Source: Antedon mediterranea
Taxonomy: Eukaryota; Echinodermata; Crinoidea; Comatulida; Antedonidae
NCBI RefSeq assembly: GCF_964355755.1
Contig: NC_092670.1
Coordinates: forward strand, 7,875,201 to 7,935,200
Length of the DNA: 60,000 bases
Direction: 5' to 3'
Shown here: positions 26,330 through 38,980 of the stretch, piece after piece
Position numbering within the stretch: position 1 is the stretch's first letter
Layout: each line of letters opens with the position of its first letter
Position numbers and translations under genes: made by a program
Notes under the pieces: model-generated
Told to the model about the DNA's origin: nothing
The model's input: only the letters and a program-made list of their open reading frames with translations
Database searches by the model: none

Positions 26330-28843
26330 CTGAAAAATACAAGAGAAAGACACGGACTGATATGTAGTGTATAATACGAATGATTCAATTTTGAGTCACG
26401 CGTTTAAAATCACTTTACAAGAATAAACTTGCATCATTTCGAATTAAATATGAAAATTGGCAGACGATGATAATATTAAGACCACTTGAATATGTCAATG
26501 TCAGGTCATAGTCTGATAATACCTTTCGACAATAATGCTACACTTATCTTTCACTAAACATAATAATTCAGTTAATCATCGTGTTTAACTATATATACAT
26601 TGATATAATGCACTAATTAAACTTTTAATGGGTGTTGCTCTTAGAATTGGTATTTGTTGTGTAATGTCTATAGGCTAGGCCTATGTGTACACATCTTTAT
26701 CGTCTGGGGGGAAGCCTAACATCCGACTATTCGGAGCCACACCGACTCTGACCCTAGTTTGACAGCTGGAGAGATGTTGCGTGTTAATGCGGTTAGTATG
26801 TGGCTTAGCAAAGTACATTTTGCGGAAGTGACGTTTTCGACTATTTTTAACAAATCGAAATTCCTAAATAAGTATGTTTACACCTGATACTTACCAAGAA
26901 ATTACTTATACAGTTTGAAAGTAATTCTTATTTTCTTTTGTACGGTATATAGAACCATCTTCATATACATCCTATATATATTTGCTCAATGGAAATTCCA
27001 TTATTGAGGAAACATTATCAAACATTCAAACAATGTAAACTACGGTATAATACGTGTTGATTGCGTAACAAAATAGCACGTTCTTCCACAACACCTGCAA
27101 TTTGACCCCAAAATAAAAAAATAATAATTGTGTCAGATATTTTTGAACTATGTACTTTTAAAATATATTCATTTTTAAAAATAAAATACTACATAAACTT
27201 TTGTAATGAAAAACAAAAACACGTTTTGGTAAATTACTCAAAAGTTGCTTTATTCTAGATAAGCCCTTTTCTCAAAGTACAGCAGTATAGTTGTGTATAT
27301 CGCCAAGTGGGAGAAGTGAAGGGTTATATAAGCCGGTATTCCAGGCAGGCTTTACCCACTCCTTTCGAATGTTCCTATCCGCGCGGTTTTTCTTGGTGGG
27401 GGAGGCAGGGTTGTGTGATACACTGAATAAGACAACTGCCAGAAGTGCATTATTCTTATTTACCAAGGCCTATTTAATTTCAGATGTCTTCCTTATCTAA
27501 GTCTTCATTCGTGTTTATTGAGAGTTTGCTCATTTTCTATTGCTCATTATTTTGCCTTTAATTATGGTTGCGAATTTCGTACTTTCGCTTCGGTGGTTTT
27601 AAGTCCCTCGCGTGCCATCAAATGTTCGCATTACCTTCAACGTTTAATTTTGTTGACTCCACTTTTTAATTTAATCATCCGGTAATGTCCCCAATTCCGA
27701 TATTAAATCACCCAATCATTAATTATTCCAATCAACAACTAATAAATCTATCTCGAACCCTCCCAGAATATTATTGCATCGTGAATTATCCATACGTAGT
27801 CAGGCGTACTTCAAAGATAAATCAATAAGGTTGTTCTTAACAAATTATAATTCCGGAATTTATTTTATTATAATTATTCCTGTAATCAGGCAAACAAAAT
27901 CCGAACTTGAATGTCCTTATAATGTAGTCACCATCTATATTACCAATGTTAAGCCAGCGTTCTAGTCTGATAACTATAGCCTATGTTACTGTTAAAAAAC
28001 TTTATTTATCATAACATGGTGTAATCACTTATAATAGGGCCAATATTTGCAAAAATAAAAGTATCAATATATTACTAACTACACCCTAATATTGAAATTA
28101 CCATATTTAGACATTTCGGTATTAACCATAATTCGGTATAAAAACACGTGCACAATATAAAGCAGAAGGGGAAAATAATATCTACAAACAAACACTGAAC
28201 TTTACCGTCAAAATTAGAGCTACTGTATACTAAAAATACCAATATTACACAAATATAAAAATGCGATTATGATTATTATTAGTATATTATAATGTACACA
28301 TATTTATATAATTAATGTATATAAAACTGAATGAACTTTCGATTTTAAGAAGCTGTATAGCATATACACCCTCGTTGCTAATGTCTGTTTTAATTATCTC
28401 TGATGCAAGACGTCATTTATTTCCTGAAAACTGACAGTTAAATATAGAGTAAATAAATTGACTAAAAAAAGGACAGATGCCCACTTCATAGCTAACCACA
28501 CAATTTACAAAACATTAAAACATGACAGCAATGCGGTACGGTAGTTATAAAACCAAGCAGCCTGATTATTATTTAGAAGGGTCAAGTGAAGTCTGTTTTC
28601 CACCACACGAGACGAGTTTATTCGCGCGTATCCTTTAGCGTCTGTGTTCTGATTGGTTGCGATTACTTCGCGTGATAAAAGCATGCAGATGAAATGATTA
28701 AGCATGCGCATAAGGTTTGGTTGATTACATAATTCTCATTTCTGCTTCCAGAATGTTACCTTATCTTACACACTTCGCAAACAATGACGAACCTTGATAA
28801 TCTGATGACGGGATCTACATTTAATTAATATCAAAGAACTGAG
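26330..28843. other. Non-coding with solitary MITE end
   Basis: Apart from the solitary repeat end at 27256-27285, nothing is recognised. Short overlapping frames on both strands at 27272-27500 look like chance. Confidence 0.4.
27256..27285 (-). repeat. Solitary terminal repeat of the 11.4-kb MITE family
   Basis: The reverse complement reads CTGCTGTACTTTGAGAAAAG followed by GGCTTATCTA. It matches the left end of the 11355-11845 element, including bases beyond the shared terminal repeat. I found no partner end nearby, so the copy is truncated or its other end has decayed. Confidence 0.65.
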
Positions 28844-29033
28844 TTAAGCTCTGTCTACACTATCAAACTAGTTTGACAAAAAAAGGGCGATGTGCCCAAA
28901 TATGGTAGTATGGTAGTAATATGACATCATAATGTCACTACATCATCATGTCACTACATCATCATGTCACTACATCATCATGTCAAAATATGGGCATCAC
29001 ATCACAAAGTGTGATAGTGTAGACAGAGCTTAA
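28844..29033. mobile_element. TTAA-flanked MITE
   Basis: Both ends read TTAAGCTCTGTCTACACTAT inward and continue CA-ACT or CACACTTTGTG, so the inverted ends are about 22 bp with the TTAA at each border acting as the target site. The interior contains direct copies of CATCATGTCACTA. It has no coding capacity. The TTAA target suggests mobilisation by a piggyBac-type transposase, which is an inference. Confidence 0.75.
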
Positions 29034-29820
29034 AGTTAGTTAATACACAACAATTGACCGTGGTATATCACATTATTGAATTAATACAGTGATCATTTTC
29101 CAATGGTTTCAGAAATGCTTGGCAGACAGTTTCCGTCAAACAGTCTTACGAAGAAAAAAAAACCGTTCCATTGCGTGATAGTATGTTTATTAATGTCGAG
29201 ATATTTTCATGAAATTGTAATGTACAGTGCAATAAATGGCCGATTTGAAAGAAAAAGGAAGAACCGTTCCGACTGATAATCAGACGATAATTTGAATGAT
29301 ACTCTCTGGGGCGCGAAGCCGGTAATGAGTTACTAATGTTGATTTCATGCCAACCAGATCAGGTTCGTTAATTACAAACCGCCAACAAGTGCAATTATGC
29401 GGACTAGCCTATGGAACGCTTCCTGTTTGTATCAATATTATTCTAAAGGGGTTTTATTGTTTATTATACCCAGGTGACTTTCTGTGGTTGTTATAATACT
29501 ATCATCATCATCAATAAAATTAAAATTATTAATTGCGCTGTCAATAACCACTCCTTTAAACTACAATGCAAGTTTTCGTAATACATTCAAGCTTACAGCA
29601 ATAGGCCTACAGCATAGCACGTTTAGTGATTTGAGCAGGTATTAGGGACATAGGCCTATAACTGTCTCAATCAATCTCGCCTGAAGTGATGTGACATAAC
29701 AATATTAGGCTTATACCAACCAAACGAGATACGGGCCACAGGCTAGTGCAGTACAGCAGTCCATCTTAGAGTAGAACACGAACCATACAAAATCCAGTCA
29801 AATAGTTTTACTTTCACAGT

Positions 29821-29903
29821 TATACCCCTTTCACACCAAAAGCAAAACCCCGGAGACACTCCGGAATTGACGCCACGGTGTTTTTGTGTGAAAGAGGTGT
29901 ATA
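29821..29903. mobile_element. 83-bp foldback element
   Basis: TATACCCCTTTCACAC at the left and GTGTGAAAGAGGTGTATA at the right form an imperfect inverted pair around a small GC-richer core with its own dyad (CCGGAG/CTCCGG). The TATA borders may be a duplicated target. Confidence 0.6.
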
Positions 29904-31611
29904 CGTGCACACAACAATTTGAGCATATTTTTGTATCATATATATATATGTTCATTGTGAACCAGTAAACCAACAACCAGAACAGAATGTATAAAAGCAT
30001 TTTAAATACTAAATTTCGTAATTCGTTAAAAAAGTTAAGAACCGATGGCGAGTTATAAATTAGGGTTTTAAAGTTGTAAACATGTTTGTTGGTCTCCTAC
30101 CAACATTTACATGAATCTAAACCCACTGACAAAAATGAATAACAGTAATGACCACACTATAGCCTCTCACTTTATGTAAAATATAACTAGTTTCCTTGCA
30201 TTTATTCAGAATTGATAACATGCCTTATTTTGTTGAAGTTCAATTTTGATATGGTTATGTATTGAGTTAAACGTGAGGGTTCCTTTATTTCAACTTCCTC
30301 TATTTTTTGTAACCTTTAGGACTTACAAATAGGGCCTATATATTATATATATATATTTTTTAAAGGTGATTCCATATCGGCTTTTTCCTTAACGGCTATG
30401 CCATATTGTTGCTCCATGGCTGAAACAAGTTTATGGTGCATGCGGGTTGTTGTGGTAGAAAAGTTTAAAAATTGACAGATATTACCACATCACAAGAGCC
30501 TTTAATTAATAGCCTTTACTGACGATACAGGGTTAAAAAAAAACACGTTAAGTATTTTGTTTTGCATGCTCGGGGCAGGCAGAACTCCACTGTGACAATT
30601 AACTATATGAAATGGCTGTTTCTCTGTTTCATCACGTTCCTTGCAAGCGAGACGAGTGTTTATGGACCAAGAAACGGAAATGAATCATTATGATAGATTT
30701 AAACGTCTCTTCTGCATTTGGTTTTAAGTTCAAAATACTCTAAGGCTATTTACTTGACTTACATTTCATTGTAGGGTTCGAACGAAACCCCCTTTTCCTA
30801 AGTGCCCTTTTCAAACTAGGGACCAGAGCTGCGGAAGTGATGGTAAATGATAGGCCTAGCGCATGAGGCCTTTTTGCCAAGCAACGTACGTAAGCGTCCT
30901 TGTCGAAAAAGAACCTCTTCCTAAGATCCTCTGACTACATGCTTGTATATTTAGTTACATGATTCTGGCTATAAGCTTAATTGTATTTTTAGTTATAAGA
31001 TTCGAAAAACATAATAATGTTTGTTACTGATCAGTCATGTGAGATCAAATGCAGAACCACAAAACAAGTCCTCAATCTCCCTGTTTGGTTTTTGTCTCGA
31101 CTCCTATTATAGCCACCAACAAAAATGAACACACCTCATCAATTATGTTCAAGTTCTATAAACAATAAGTTAGTACATCTCGATTGCAGAAGCATACATT
31201 TAAGCCCAAAATGATCCCGCGTGTCTTCTTCCCCTTCACCTCCCTCGATCCTCAACCGTCTCCCCTTTTTTGCACGTTCAGCAAAACAAAATCTATAATA
31301 AAAGAACTATCATTATTTACAACCCTTGATGTACTGTAACTTGTACTGTATAATTGGAAAGGGAATAATTCGTATTATTTTTACAAATCGAATTACCGTA
31401 GTTAGAAATAAGTTTGATATAGTTTTACGATAATACCAATAGCGCCACCATAGTTTATAAACTTTTTTTTCTGAATTTTATTTGATAAAACCGAATAATT
31501 GTAATGTTAAGTTCATTTCCATACCTTGTCATAGTATATTAGGAAATATAGGGTACCTTAAATATTGTTCAGTACAATATACATATGTTATCATTAAAAT
31601 GTATTTCGTAG

Positions 31612-31733
31612 ATTGCCAGCGATTCGTAGAATCGGCGACAAGGTTCAGTTGAAAGGAGTTGCACAATACCAAGTTGTGGTATCCCTCACAAAACAAGAAA
31701 TCCATTATGATGCATTTCTGTTGACTGTGGCGG
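31612..31733 (+). CDS. Candidate internal exon, unrecognised gene
   Basis: A weak acceptor (TATTTCGTAG) is followed by 40 open codons and a good donor (GCGG|GTAAGC). The peptide alternates charged and hydrophobic residues (IRRIGDKVQLKG ... AFLLTVA), as in a beta-sheet domain. It leaves one base over at its end, and the candidate exon at 33084 begins with exactly two bases, so the two join in frame across an intron of 1350 bases. I recognise no family. The support is only splice-site plausibility and phase agreement. Confidence 0.3.
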
Positions 31734-31970
31734 GTAAGCATGGAAATGAAATAACAATAATCATGGTATACCAACAAAACAAAACAACATCTATGCATGA
31801 CCATACTTCATGCGTTCCGGAATGGTAATCACGTTCAACAGATCTGACGAATCACGATGCGATTGATAAATCTTTCTTTCTTTTATTTCAATAAACAATA
31901 GATGAATTAACATAGGTTTCAAAATTATGCTTTTTCTCATCATCGGGCTTTATGCATGGGTGTAGGCAGT

Positions 31971-32050
31971 TGGGGTGGTGGGGGAGGAGGGGGAGGGGGA
32001 GGTGGTGGTGGAGGGGGAGGTGGTGGTGAGGGAGGGGAGGTTGCAGTGGG
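31971..32050 (+). repeat. G-rich minisatellite, likely G-quadruplex former
   Basis: About 80 bases made almost wholly of GGTGGTGGG, GGGGGAGG and GGGAGGGG blocks, with the C-rich counterpart on the minus strand. At least eight runs of three or more G lie within short loops, well beyond what an intramolecular quadruplex needs. It sits within the intron of the candidate gene between 31733 and 33084. Confidence 0.85.
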
Positions 32051-33083
32051 TACCGTCGCAGTCACCGTGACTCAGTCAGTTCCTGTTTTTCTTCTTGTTC
32101 CGAGTCTTAAAGTAGAAGGTTGAAAATCGAAGATAGATGGCCCTCCAAAGGAGTGTGCATAATTTCATTATTTACATTGTCCCAGGTGCATTTTTCTTCA
32201 GCCTTGAACCATGTGAAAAAATATGCATTATAAATCTATATTATACTAAAATATGTTTAGCTGAGATCCTAACACCTAGCAAGTATACCTCTTGCTTACG
32301 TGATATAAATCGTATTATTATTAGTGTATGAATTCATCGCCAAGGGTACTTAGTAAATGTGTGTGCGCTATAAATCATAATTTTGAATATACAGTACTTC
32401 GAGTGCCAGTCTCAAATGTGTTGGTGGCTTACTATTTGAATTCTATTCAATTATGTGATTACTATAATATAACATTATCAAGATTTACTAATGTATTTGT
32501 GTTTAAAAATTCGTTTCACTATACGATGAAAATGTATGTTCTAAAATTGTTTGAATTATAATTGTGTATCATAATTCTCAATAATAGTAACACGTCAGTA
32601 ATTATAGTAAGAACGATGTGTCGGTCATGTTTATTAGAGGGCGGCATAATGATATTTACAATTTGTGACAAATGTAGGCCTAATAATGTTATTAACGAAA
32701 TCCGTGATTTCGGCTAAAGAAATGTTGATTTACACTATAATATACATCAACAGCACACATATACATACTATAATATATATCCCCAAAGAATGTTGCCATG
32801 TTTATAAAGCGATTTTACACAATCTGTAGATTGTTCCAAAGAAGTTAGAAAAAAATTATATTAGGCCTATGGGATTAGGCCATGTAAAAAAGTTGATGAT
32901 CGTCCTTTAAAAAAAGAGAAAGGGGATATGCACCATGGACAATATGTTATGCTTTGAGTATTGGTATTTTCATTTTTAACTTTAAAACATTCAAATTCTC
33001 GTAAATTACTACAACATACACATGATTTGAGCATGTTCTTTTACAAATATGACTTTTAATTCCAGTGAATTTCGCTATTTCAG

Positions 33084-33157
33084 TTCATCGACAAGAGAAA
33101 ATCTTCGTGGCCATATTTGAATGTAGAACGATCACCACATGTTCAGATGGTTTTAAG
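33084..33157 (+). CDS. Candidate internal exon, unrecognised gene
   Basis: An acceptor TCGCTATTTCAG precedes 74 bases with an open frame of 24 codons, followed by the donor AAG|GTATGT. The peptide core is KIFVAIFECRTITTCSDGFK, with two cysteines six residues apart. Its entry phase fits the exit phase of the candidate exon at 31612-31733. A second frame is also open across it, so the reading is not unique. Confidence 0.3.
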
Positions 33158-35066
33158 GTATGTTTTCAGTTTATCTTTGTCATAAAAAGTTGTCATTCGG
33201 TAAGCATTAATTGGTAATTGCGTCATCATTATCATCTTCATCATCATTAGGCTTAATCACAAAAAATACCGTAGTGTGGTCATCGTCAACCTTATCATTG
33301 TAGTATTAGCAGTAGATCACTATCTTTAATATTACAATATAACCGTTTTGTCGTGATCAACTGGTCATCGACATCTACAGATATAGAGAATCAAAAATAT
33401 AGGTAAAAGTTAAAAACGAATATTAAGAAACTTCTTTCGCGTATGTTGACATCTTATTTCATTGATGTATTAGGTCATTAAACTATTTAACCATAACAAT
33501 CCCATGTTTTACGGTATTTTTACTTTATTAACCGAAAATAACCTTCAGTAACCATTGGGTAATCCCATAAATTATAAAGAGGAATATTAACAAATCAATT
33601 ATAATGATATGGGTTTTACTCCTAATGTCGGTATCCGGTTTGTGGTTACTGACCACTCTCACGTTGACCGACATGGCCACGTGGAGAGGAATAATATCGA
33701 TTATAGATTATGTAACACCAAAACAGATAATGCACAAACATGTACATCCATTTTTTTTAATGACAATACGTTCCAAGCCGTTTACTAAGCCTCATCAAAA
33801 TAAACATGCATACTTAGGCCTTTAGCACTGTACTGTATATTTGAGAGACAGTGTGTTTCAAAAAATAAAATAAGTGTTTTATGTAGGCCTTATGCCTATA
33901 TTAATTTTTTTTAAAGGTAGCCCTAATTTATTTATATAACTATTTATATTTCAATGTTTAGGGGCTAAACTTTATTAGTTTTAACTATTATTTAGCTCTT
34001 CCCTTGACATAATTATTATTATTTGTATGTTACAATTTTTATAATTTATATTTATGGGTAAACAAAGGAAGAAAGAAAGAAAGACCGAAGCTGTGGAATG
34101 TCTGCTTCATTTAACTTGAATATACAGTAGTTATATTAAAATCATTAATAAGTCAAATTTCGGTTAAATGTTAAGTCATAATACAAGAGAATTGTATACT
34201 TACCATAGAAATTAAGATGAAGTAGGTCTACATTCTGTATTGACGTTAATGACCTTGAATTGTCAAAGAAATATTACTCTATTAACCTAATGAAATTTAA
34301 AATGTTAATTAGAACCTTACCACGGCTTAATCAGGTATTTTCTGTTATATTTACTTGTTTTGTGTTAATCCACCATCAAATCATCTCATCCATTGTATCG
34401 AATATTTGTGTTTTGCAGATCGTTATCTGTGTTTTAAATATTAAAAATACATACAAGGCAATTAAATTATGACGTCTTATGATAGCTAGAATGTTCATTC
34501 CAATATAATGCATTAGACCACTTTTTTTGTAGATGCAAGGCTATACAGTAGTAATAAATTATGTATATTAGCAATAGAAAAGTGATTATACTTTAGTGAC
34601 AATACTTTATACAAAAATAATACTCATCACATCATAATAATCGTTAAACCTTCGATTGTGAAATCTACATTTTTCTTGTATATCTAGGGTCTTATCTATT
34701 GAGTTGTGGAATGCAATAAAATACCGGTAACTGAATATTAATCCATGTTAAGGACAACATTGTTACTGCAGCCACATCCCCTTATTATATTGTGGTTCCA
34801 ATAAGGAAGCTAATATTGTTTGAATAATCGGTTTAACTTATTATTTTAACTATTATGCATGGATTACTTCCGATCTATATGTATACATTTCCTAATACCA
34901 GTCAAATAGATTATCTGTCAAACGTATTACTTAAAATTAAAGGAACACAAATAATTGGTATCGTTACGTTATTATACTCCAAACGATAGAGTAGGTCCAA
35001 TCTTCTTCGTAAAGGACCCAAGATATGGACCGAACGGAGAAAAGAGTGGACAAGTGAAATTTGTCT
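33158..35066. other. Non-coding, nothing recognised
   Basis: AT-rich sequence with a short GAAA run near 34070. The open frames at 33604 and 34260 are hydrophobic but have no recognisable domain. No downstream exon in phase with 33084-33157 could be picked out. Confidence 0.4.
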
Positions 35067-35335
35067 TGACAGAGTAAGATTTACTCTTGTAAGACTGAGA
35101 TTTACTCATGGAAGAGTGAGATTTACTCTTGGAAGAGTGATATTTACTCATGGAAGAGTGAGATTTACTCTTGGAAGAGTGAGATTTACTCTTGGAAGAG
35201 TGAGGTTTACTCTTGGAAGAGTGAAATTTACTCTTGGAAGAGTGAGATTTACTATTGGAAGAGTGTCGATATTTACTCAGGGAGAAGAGTAGGATTTACT
35301 CATGAAGAGTAATAGGCTACTCAGTGAGGAGTGAT
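35067..35335 (+). repeat. Tandem array of a 21-bp palindromic unit
   Basis: Roughly eleven units of TTGGAAGAGTGAGATTTACTC, exact in the centre and decaying at both edges. Within the array every unit presents the dyad AAGAGT...ACTCTT with a short AT-rich spacer, so either strand could fold into a chain of hairpins or switch pairing between neighbours. No open frame crosses it. There are no unique spacers, so it is not a CRISPR array. Confidence 0.9.
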
Positions 35336-35530
35336 TCATTCAAAGAAAAGTAAAAATACAGCCAAAACTATTATGAATAATTAATAATAAGTAAACAATT
35401 ATACACAGAATGCGAATCATGATGTCAAAGCTGGTAAAATTCACCAGGACCAGATGTTTGTCCTACTCGGACGCGATTTTACTTTATGCTAAGTGCATTT
35501 AAAACATTTGCGAACAAATCCGCATGTATC

Positions 35531-35610
35531 TCGGGTGAGACTCGAACCCACGACCTCAAGATCTTGTCTCAGAGTAGGGCAAACATCTGAGCAATTACTC
35601 AACACCCTGA
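35531..35610 (-). repeat. tRNA-like SINE head
   Basis: Read on the minus strand there is an A-box-like TTGCTCAGATG and, about 50 bases later, a B-box GGTTCGAGTCTC. The latter sits in a T-arm that can pair (GTGGG / CTCAC). The acceptor stem is poor and a long variable-loop-like segment intervenes. It is therefore better explained as the RNA polymerase III promoter head of a tRNA-derived SINE, or a tRNA pseudogene, than as a working tRNA. Confidence 0.5.
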
Positions 35611-37390
35611 CGCAAAGCGAATCCAAGTAGTTATAAATACCGGTACAATTAATTATACGGGTTCTTATATTTGTAACATTGTTAAGTTACAAATATTATT
35701 GTTTCTTCAGTTTGTATCTTAACAGGTTCACTATAATTATTTCCAGCCGTTTGCCAAAAAAATTAACGGCTTACTGAAAATGTGTGATGACACTTTGATG
35801 TCAAGATGTGTTTGTTTAATATTAAAACAATCCAAATGAATTACAAATCAACTGTGTTTTCAGGTCTTTCTAGGAATTCAAGTTATTATTATATTGATCC
35901 AATTATGATACTAATTGAAATATGATTATTTTCAATATTCATAACTCGTCAAATAGAGGAAAAGTTCAACTGCAGTTCAACTTACAAAGTTAGGGTTAAG
36001 ATCAGGGAAAAGTGTAAGTTCACTCTTCCCTGGTTAAGATATAATACACGTCTTTCTGATTAGCTTCGATCAAATGAATATAAGTTCTGCGTAATACTTT
36101 CAGAGAGTGATAGAGGGCGTGCTATTTAATATTTTGGCGCATATTGAAGATAAAGTTAACTCGAGAATTCAATAAGGTTTTGTAAGGTCTCAAATATAAT
36201 ATTGAAAAAAATAGACATGATCTTGCAATGAGCAAAACGAATAATATATATATTTTGTTTGCCAATTAACATACAAACATATCTGAAATAAACAATTACA
36301 TAATATGGATTTCTACTATTTATAATATTTCTTTAATATTTCTTTAGCGAAATAATTACAAACTGTAACCGATTATACTTTATTGTGTTTTCTCGAAGAA
36401 GATCGGGTTGAAAAAAAAATTCCCCGCACTTTAATCATTTTAATTTCAATATATTACGATTGATGGATACGGACAGCTCAATGTTACAATTAAAGTCCGC
36501 CAATCCATTAAAGCTCTTAATGGACAATCTGAAAACCACTTCGAAGTACTTTTCTTGTTAAATTGATGTTTTGATGATTATTAAACGGATCTTTGGTCGT
36601 ATATATTTGAATAATTGAATAATTCTGTGTTAGGTATTAACATAAACATGAAATATATCGATTAAAAAGCACGTCAGATGCCAAATCAACAGGAAACAGA
36701 CAATAAGAAGTCACGTTCATATAACGAAGTAGGGATACGTTTCTTGTTTCTACCATTCTGGGATTCAAAAGATTAGTATTACGCATTTAGTGGGTTTTAT
36801 TTACTCCATGAGATATAACAAGTTACGTCACCCGGTCGAACTTCCGGGACGCGTTTTTAATCAGTTCGTATTGCGTGATTCTGATCAAAAGGCCTACACT
36901 CACCTGTAGACGATTAGATCGTGATGCTACAGAAAAGTCATGTAGGAAAAGTACTAAGTTTTACTTAGCATGTTTCTTTTGTGGACTTTTTACGACCCTA
37001 AAATATAACTGATATGTAGGCATAATGCTTATTACGGTTACGAGGTAGTGGTAATAATAAACCCATATTTTGAAGCGTGCATTTTCAAGCATGGGCAGAT
37101 TCGCTGCAAACCATGTTCAAAGATCTCCCCCGTATACGGTAGCCCTTCTGGAACAAGTCTTACTTTTGAGGTGGAAGTGGAGGTCCAATTTACCTATCGT
37201 GTGCACTTTAAACACCCAGTGCCTTTTTTCGGAAGAGAAGGAGGGCCTAGGGGTGTTAACATCTGGTTGTTGACAGCCATTTGGTGGAAACACAGGGGAG
37301 ATGAAAGTAGTTGTATTTATTCCATTTGGTTCACGGCTTGGTTGTCTTATTATTTGCTTTGAATGGGACATTTAACTGTTGGCACAGTAG
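35611..37390. other. Non-coding, with a hairpin
   Basis: An inverted pair ATCAGGGAA / TTCCCTGGT around 36000-36034 could form a hairpin. Overlapping frames at 37048-37371 on both strands are somewhat GC-richer but show no domain. No gene is supported. Confidence 0.4.
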
Positions 37391-37391
37391 G

Positions 37392-37500
37392 TCTATTATT
37401 TATTTATTTATTTATTTATTCAACCATATTTCAAGAGGGTGAACCAGCCAGCGGAAGCTGATTTTGAAGGGGCCCTCAACAATACGACATAAAAATATTA
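37392..37500 (-). mobile_element. 3' end of a truncated non-LTR retroposon
   Basis: On the minus strand a GC-balanced segment (GAGGGCCCCTTCAAAATCAG, then GCTGGTTCACCCTCTTGAA) runs into GGTTGAATAAATAAATAAAT and further AAAT copies at 37394-37420. A short conserved body followed by a tetranucleotide tail is typical of CR1/L2-like LINE 3' ends. The 5' border is not defined. Confidence 0.45.
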
Positions 37501-38239
37501 CAAGTAAAAAATATATATTTATTTCTTTCAATAAAAATAAAAATTTCCTGGGCGTACAATACCAGATAACAGTTAAACTTAAAATCGGTTTTGAATAACG
37601 GTGGATTGTACATGACACGTTATGACACAGTTTGAACGACTCTTACGCACTATGTCCAATGTGCAACTATTGCAACATAATAGCGCCCTCGTCCACGATT
37701 AGAAATGTTTGCAAATAACTATAGAAAAAAATCGAATTTTCCATCATTCTAAGAACTGACATTATTGATTTTCTAAAACTATAATACGTAATAAGAATAC
37801 ACCGTAAGCCTAACATAAAGTTCAATTTATGTATACCACATTAATATGTGCCTCTAAGTATGAATTTCTTAGAACATGGTAAATACTAACTGAAAGTGGG
37901 AGGATAGCTCAGGGAAAACATAATAGTTCGATGCACTGAGCGTATACGACACTGGCACGAATGATATAATCCGGTTGTGTAGGTCTTGTTTTTGGAGCAC
38001 ATCCAACCACCTATTTCCTATATAACATGTTGTTCATATTAACCATAATTCTATATTATATATCAATAATGTGCACAATATCCAGGAGAGTGTGGTATAG
38101 TTATTAATTATTAGTATACATTGTATACATTTTTAGAAACAACTATGTCAATGTGCGTTAAATTAAACTACTGTATAGGCCTATAATTATGATTATTCAA
38201 TATTATCGCCAAATACGGCAATTGGTGAATCAAATTAAT

Positions 38240-38560
38240 TTTGTATACATAAATGAAAGTATCACTTTACAGCCTGAAATGGATGTTTTTCAAAGAAAAT
38301 TTCTAAAGAGAGTAATAGGTATCAGCTGTATTGAATGTAGAATATTAATTTTAAAAAAAAGAGGATTTGTAAAAAAGAACAGGAGAAATTGAGTGGCGAG
38401 TAAGGAAATAAAGAAAATAAGGATAACATGGTATGGTCATATGCTTCGGTTAATGATCGCATTAAAGAGGCTTATAGCAAAAGATCAAAACATTCAGAGA
38501 GAAAAAAACGCGGATCTTTTGGCCTACTTGCTCAAAAACACAGGTGAGACGCGCTTTGTC
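38240..38560 (+). pseudogene. Remnant of a LINE reverse transcriptase C-terminus
   Basis: One frame gives LQPEMDVFQRKFLKRVIGI, which resembles the segment after the reverse-transcriptase core in RTE- and jockey-like LINEs, where a phenylalanine/arginine-rich helix precedes a leucine-glycine-isoleucine stretch. After a stop and a frame change, further codons read ITWYGHMLR, matching the usual WYGHV.R motif of the same families, and then LIAKDQN. Only about 100 residues are traceable and there are several frame breaks, so it is dead. The family assignment is from memory of these motifs. Confidence 0.55.
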
Positions 38561-38980
38561 TAACGACGACTGCGTTTAGGAGGAATACATAAATACAAGC
38601 TTTACCTAAATGTAACGTAAAATAGCTCTACATAGTTGTGTAAACAATTGTTTGTTGTATGGAATTAATTTGATGAAAATAAATGTTTGTTGAGTTGAAT
38701 ATCGAAAACGCTGATTGCCAATTAATGTGAAGATGGAATGAACTTTGACTTCAACTTTCACCCATTCCTTGACGTTAGAAATATATTTACCCCTAATGCG
38801 TGCACCTGTGTGACATAATTATGCATACGATCTCAAAAGTGGTATCTGATGACTTCAGAACGATTACTAATACTGTACATTCAAGACAAGTTAAATGGAA
38901 GCTATGATTGTATATCAGGACTAAAACCATCTTAAGGATTACAAATATTATAATTTCACTGAGATTACCAACAACGGCTA

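Noticed and set aside
35067-35335. CRISPR array
   Set aside because: The units are contiguous without unique spacers, and the context is an animal genome; it is a minisatellite.
37048-37371. Overlapping frames on both strands
   Set aside because: Three overlapping frames share a GC-richer patch and none has a motif; no basis to choose one.
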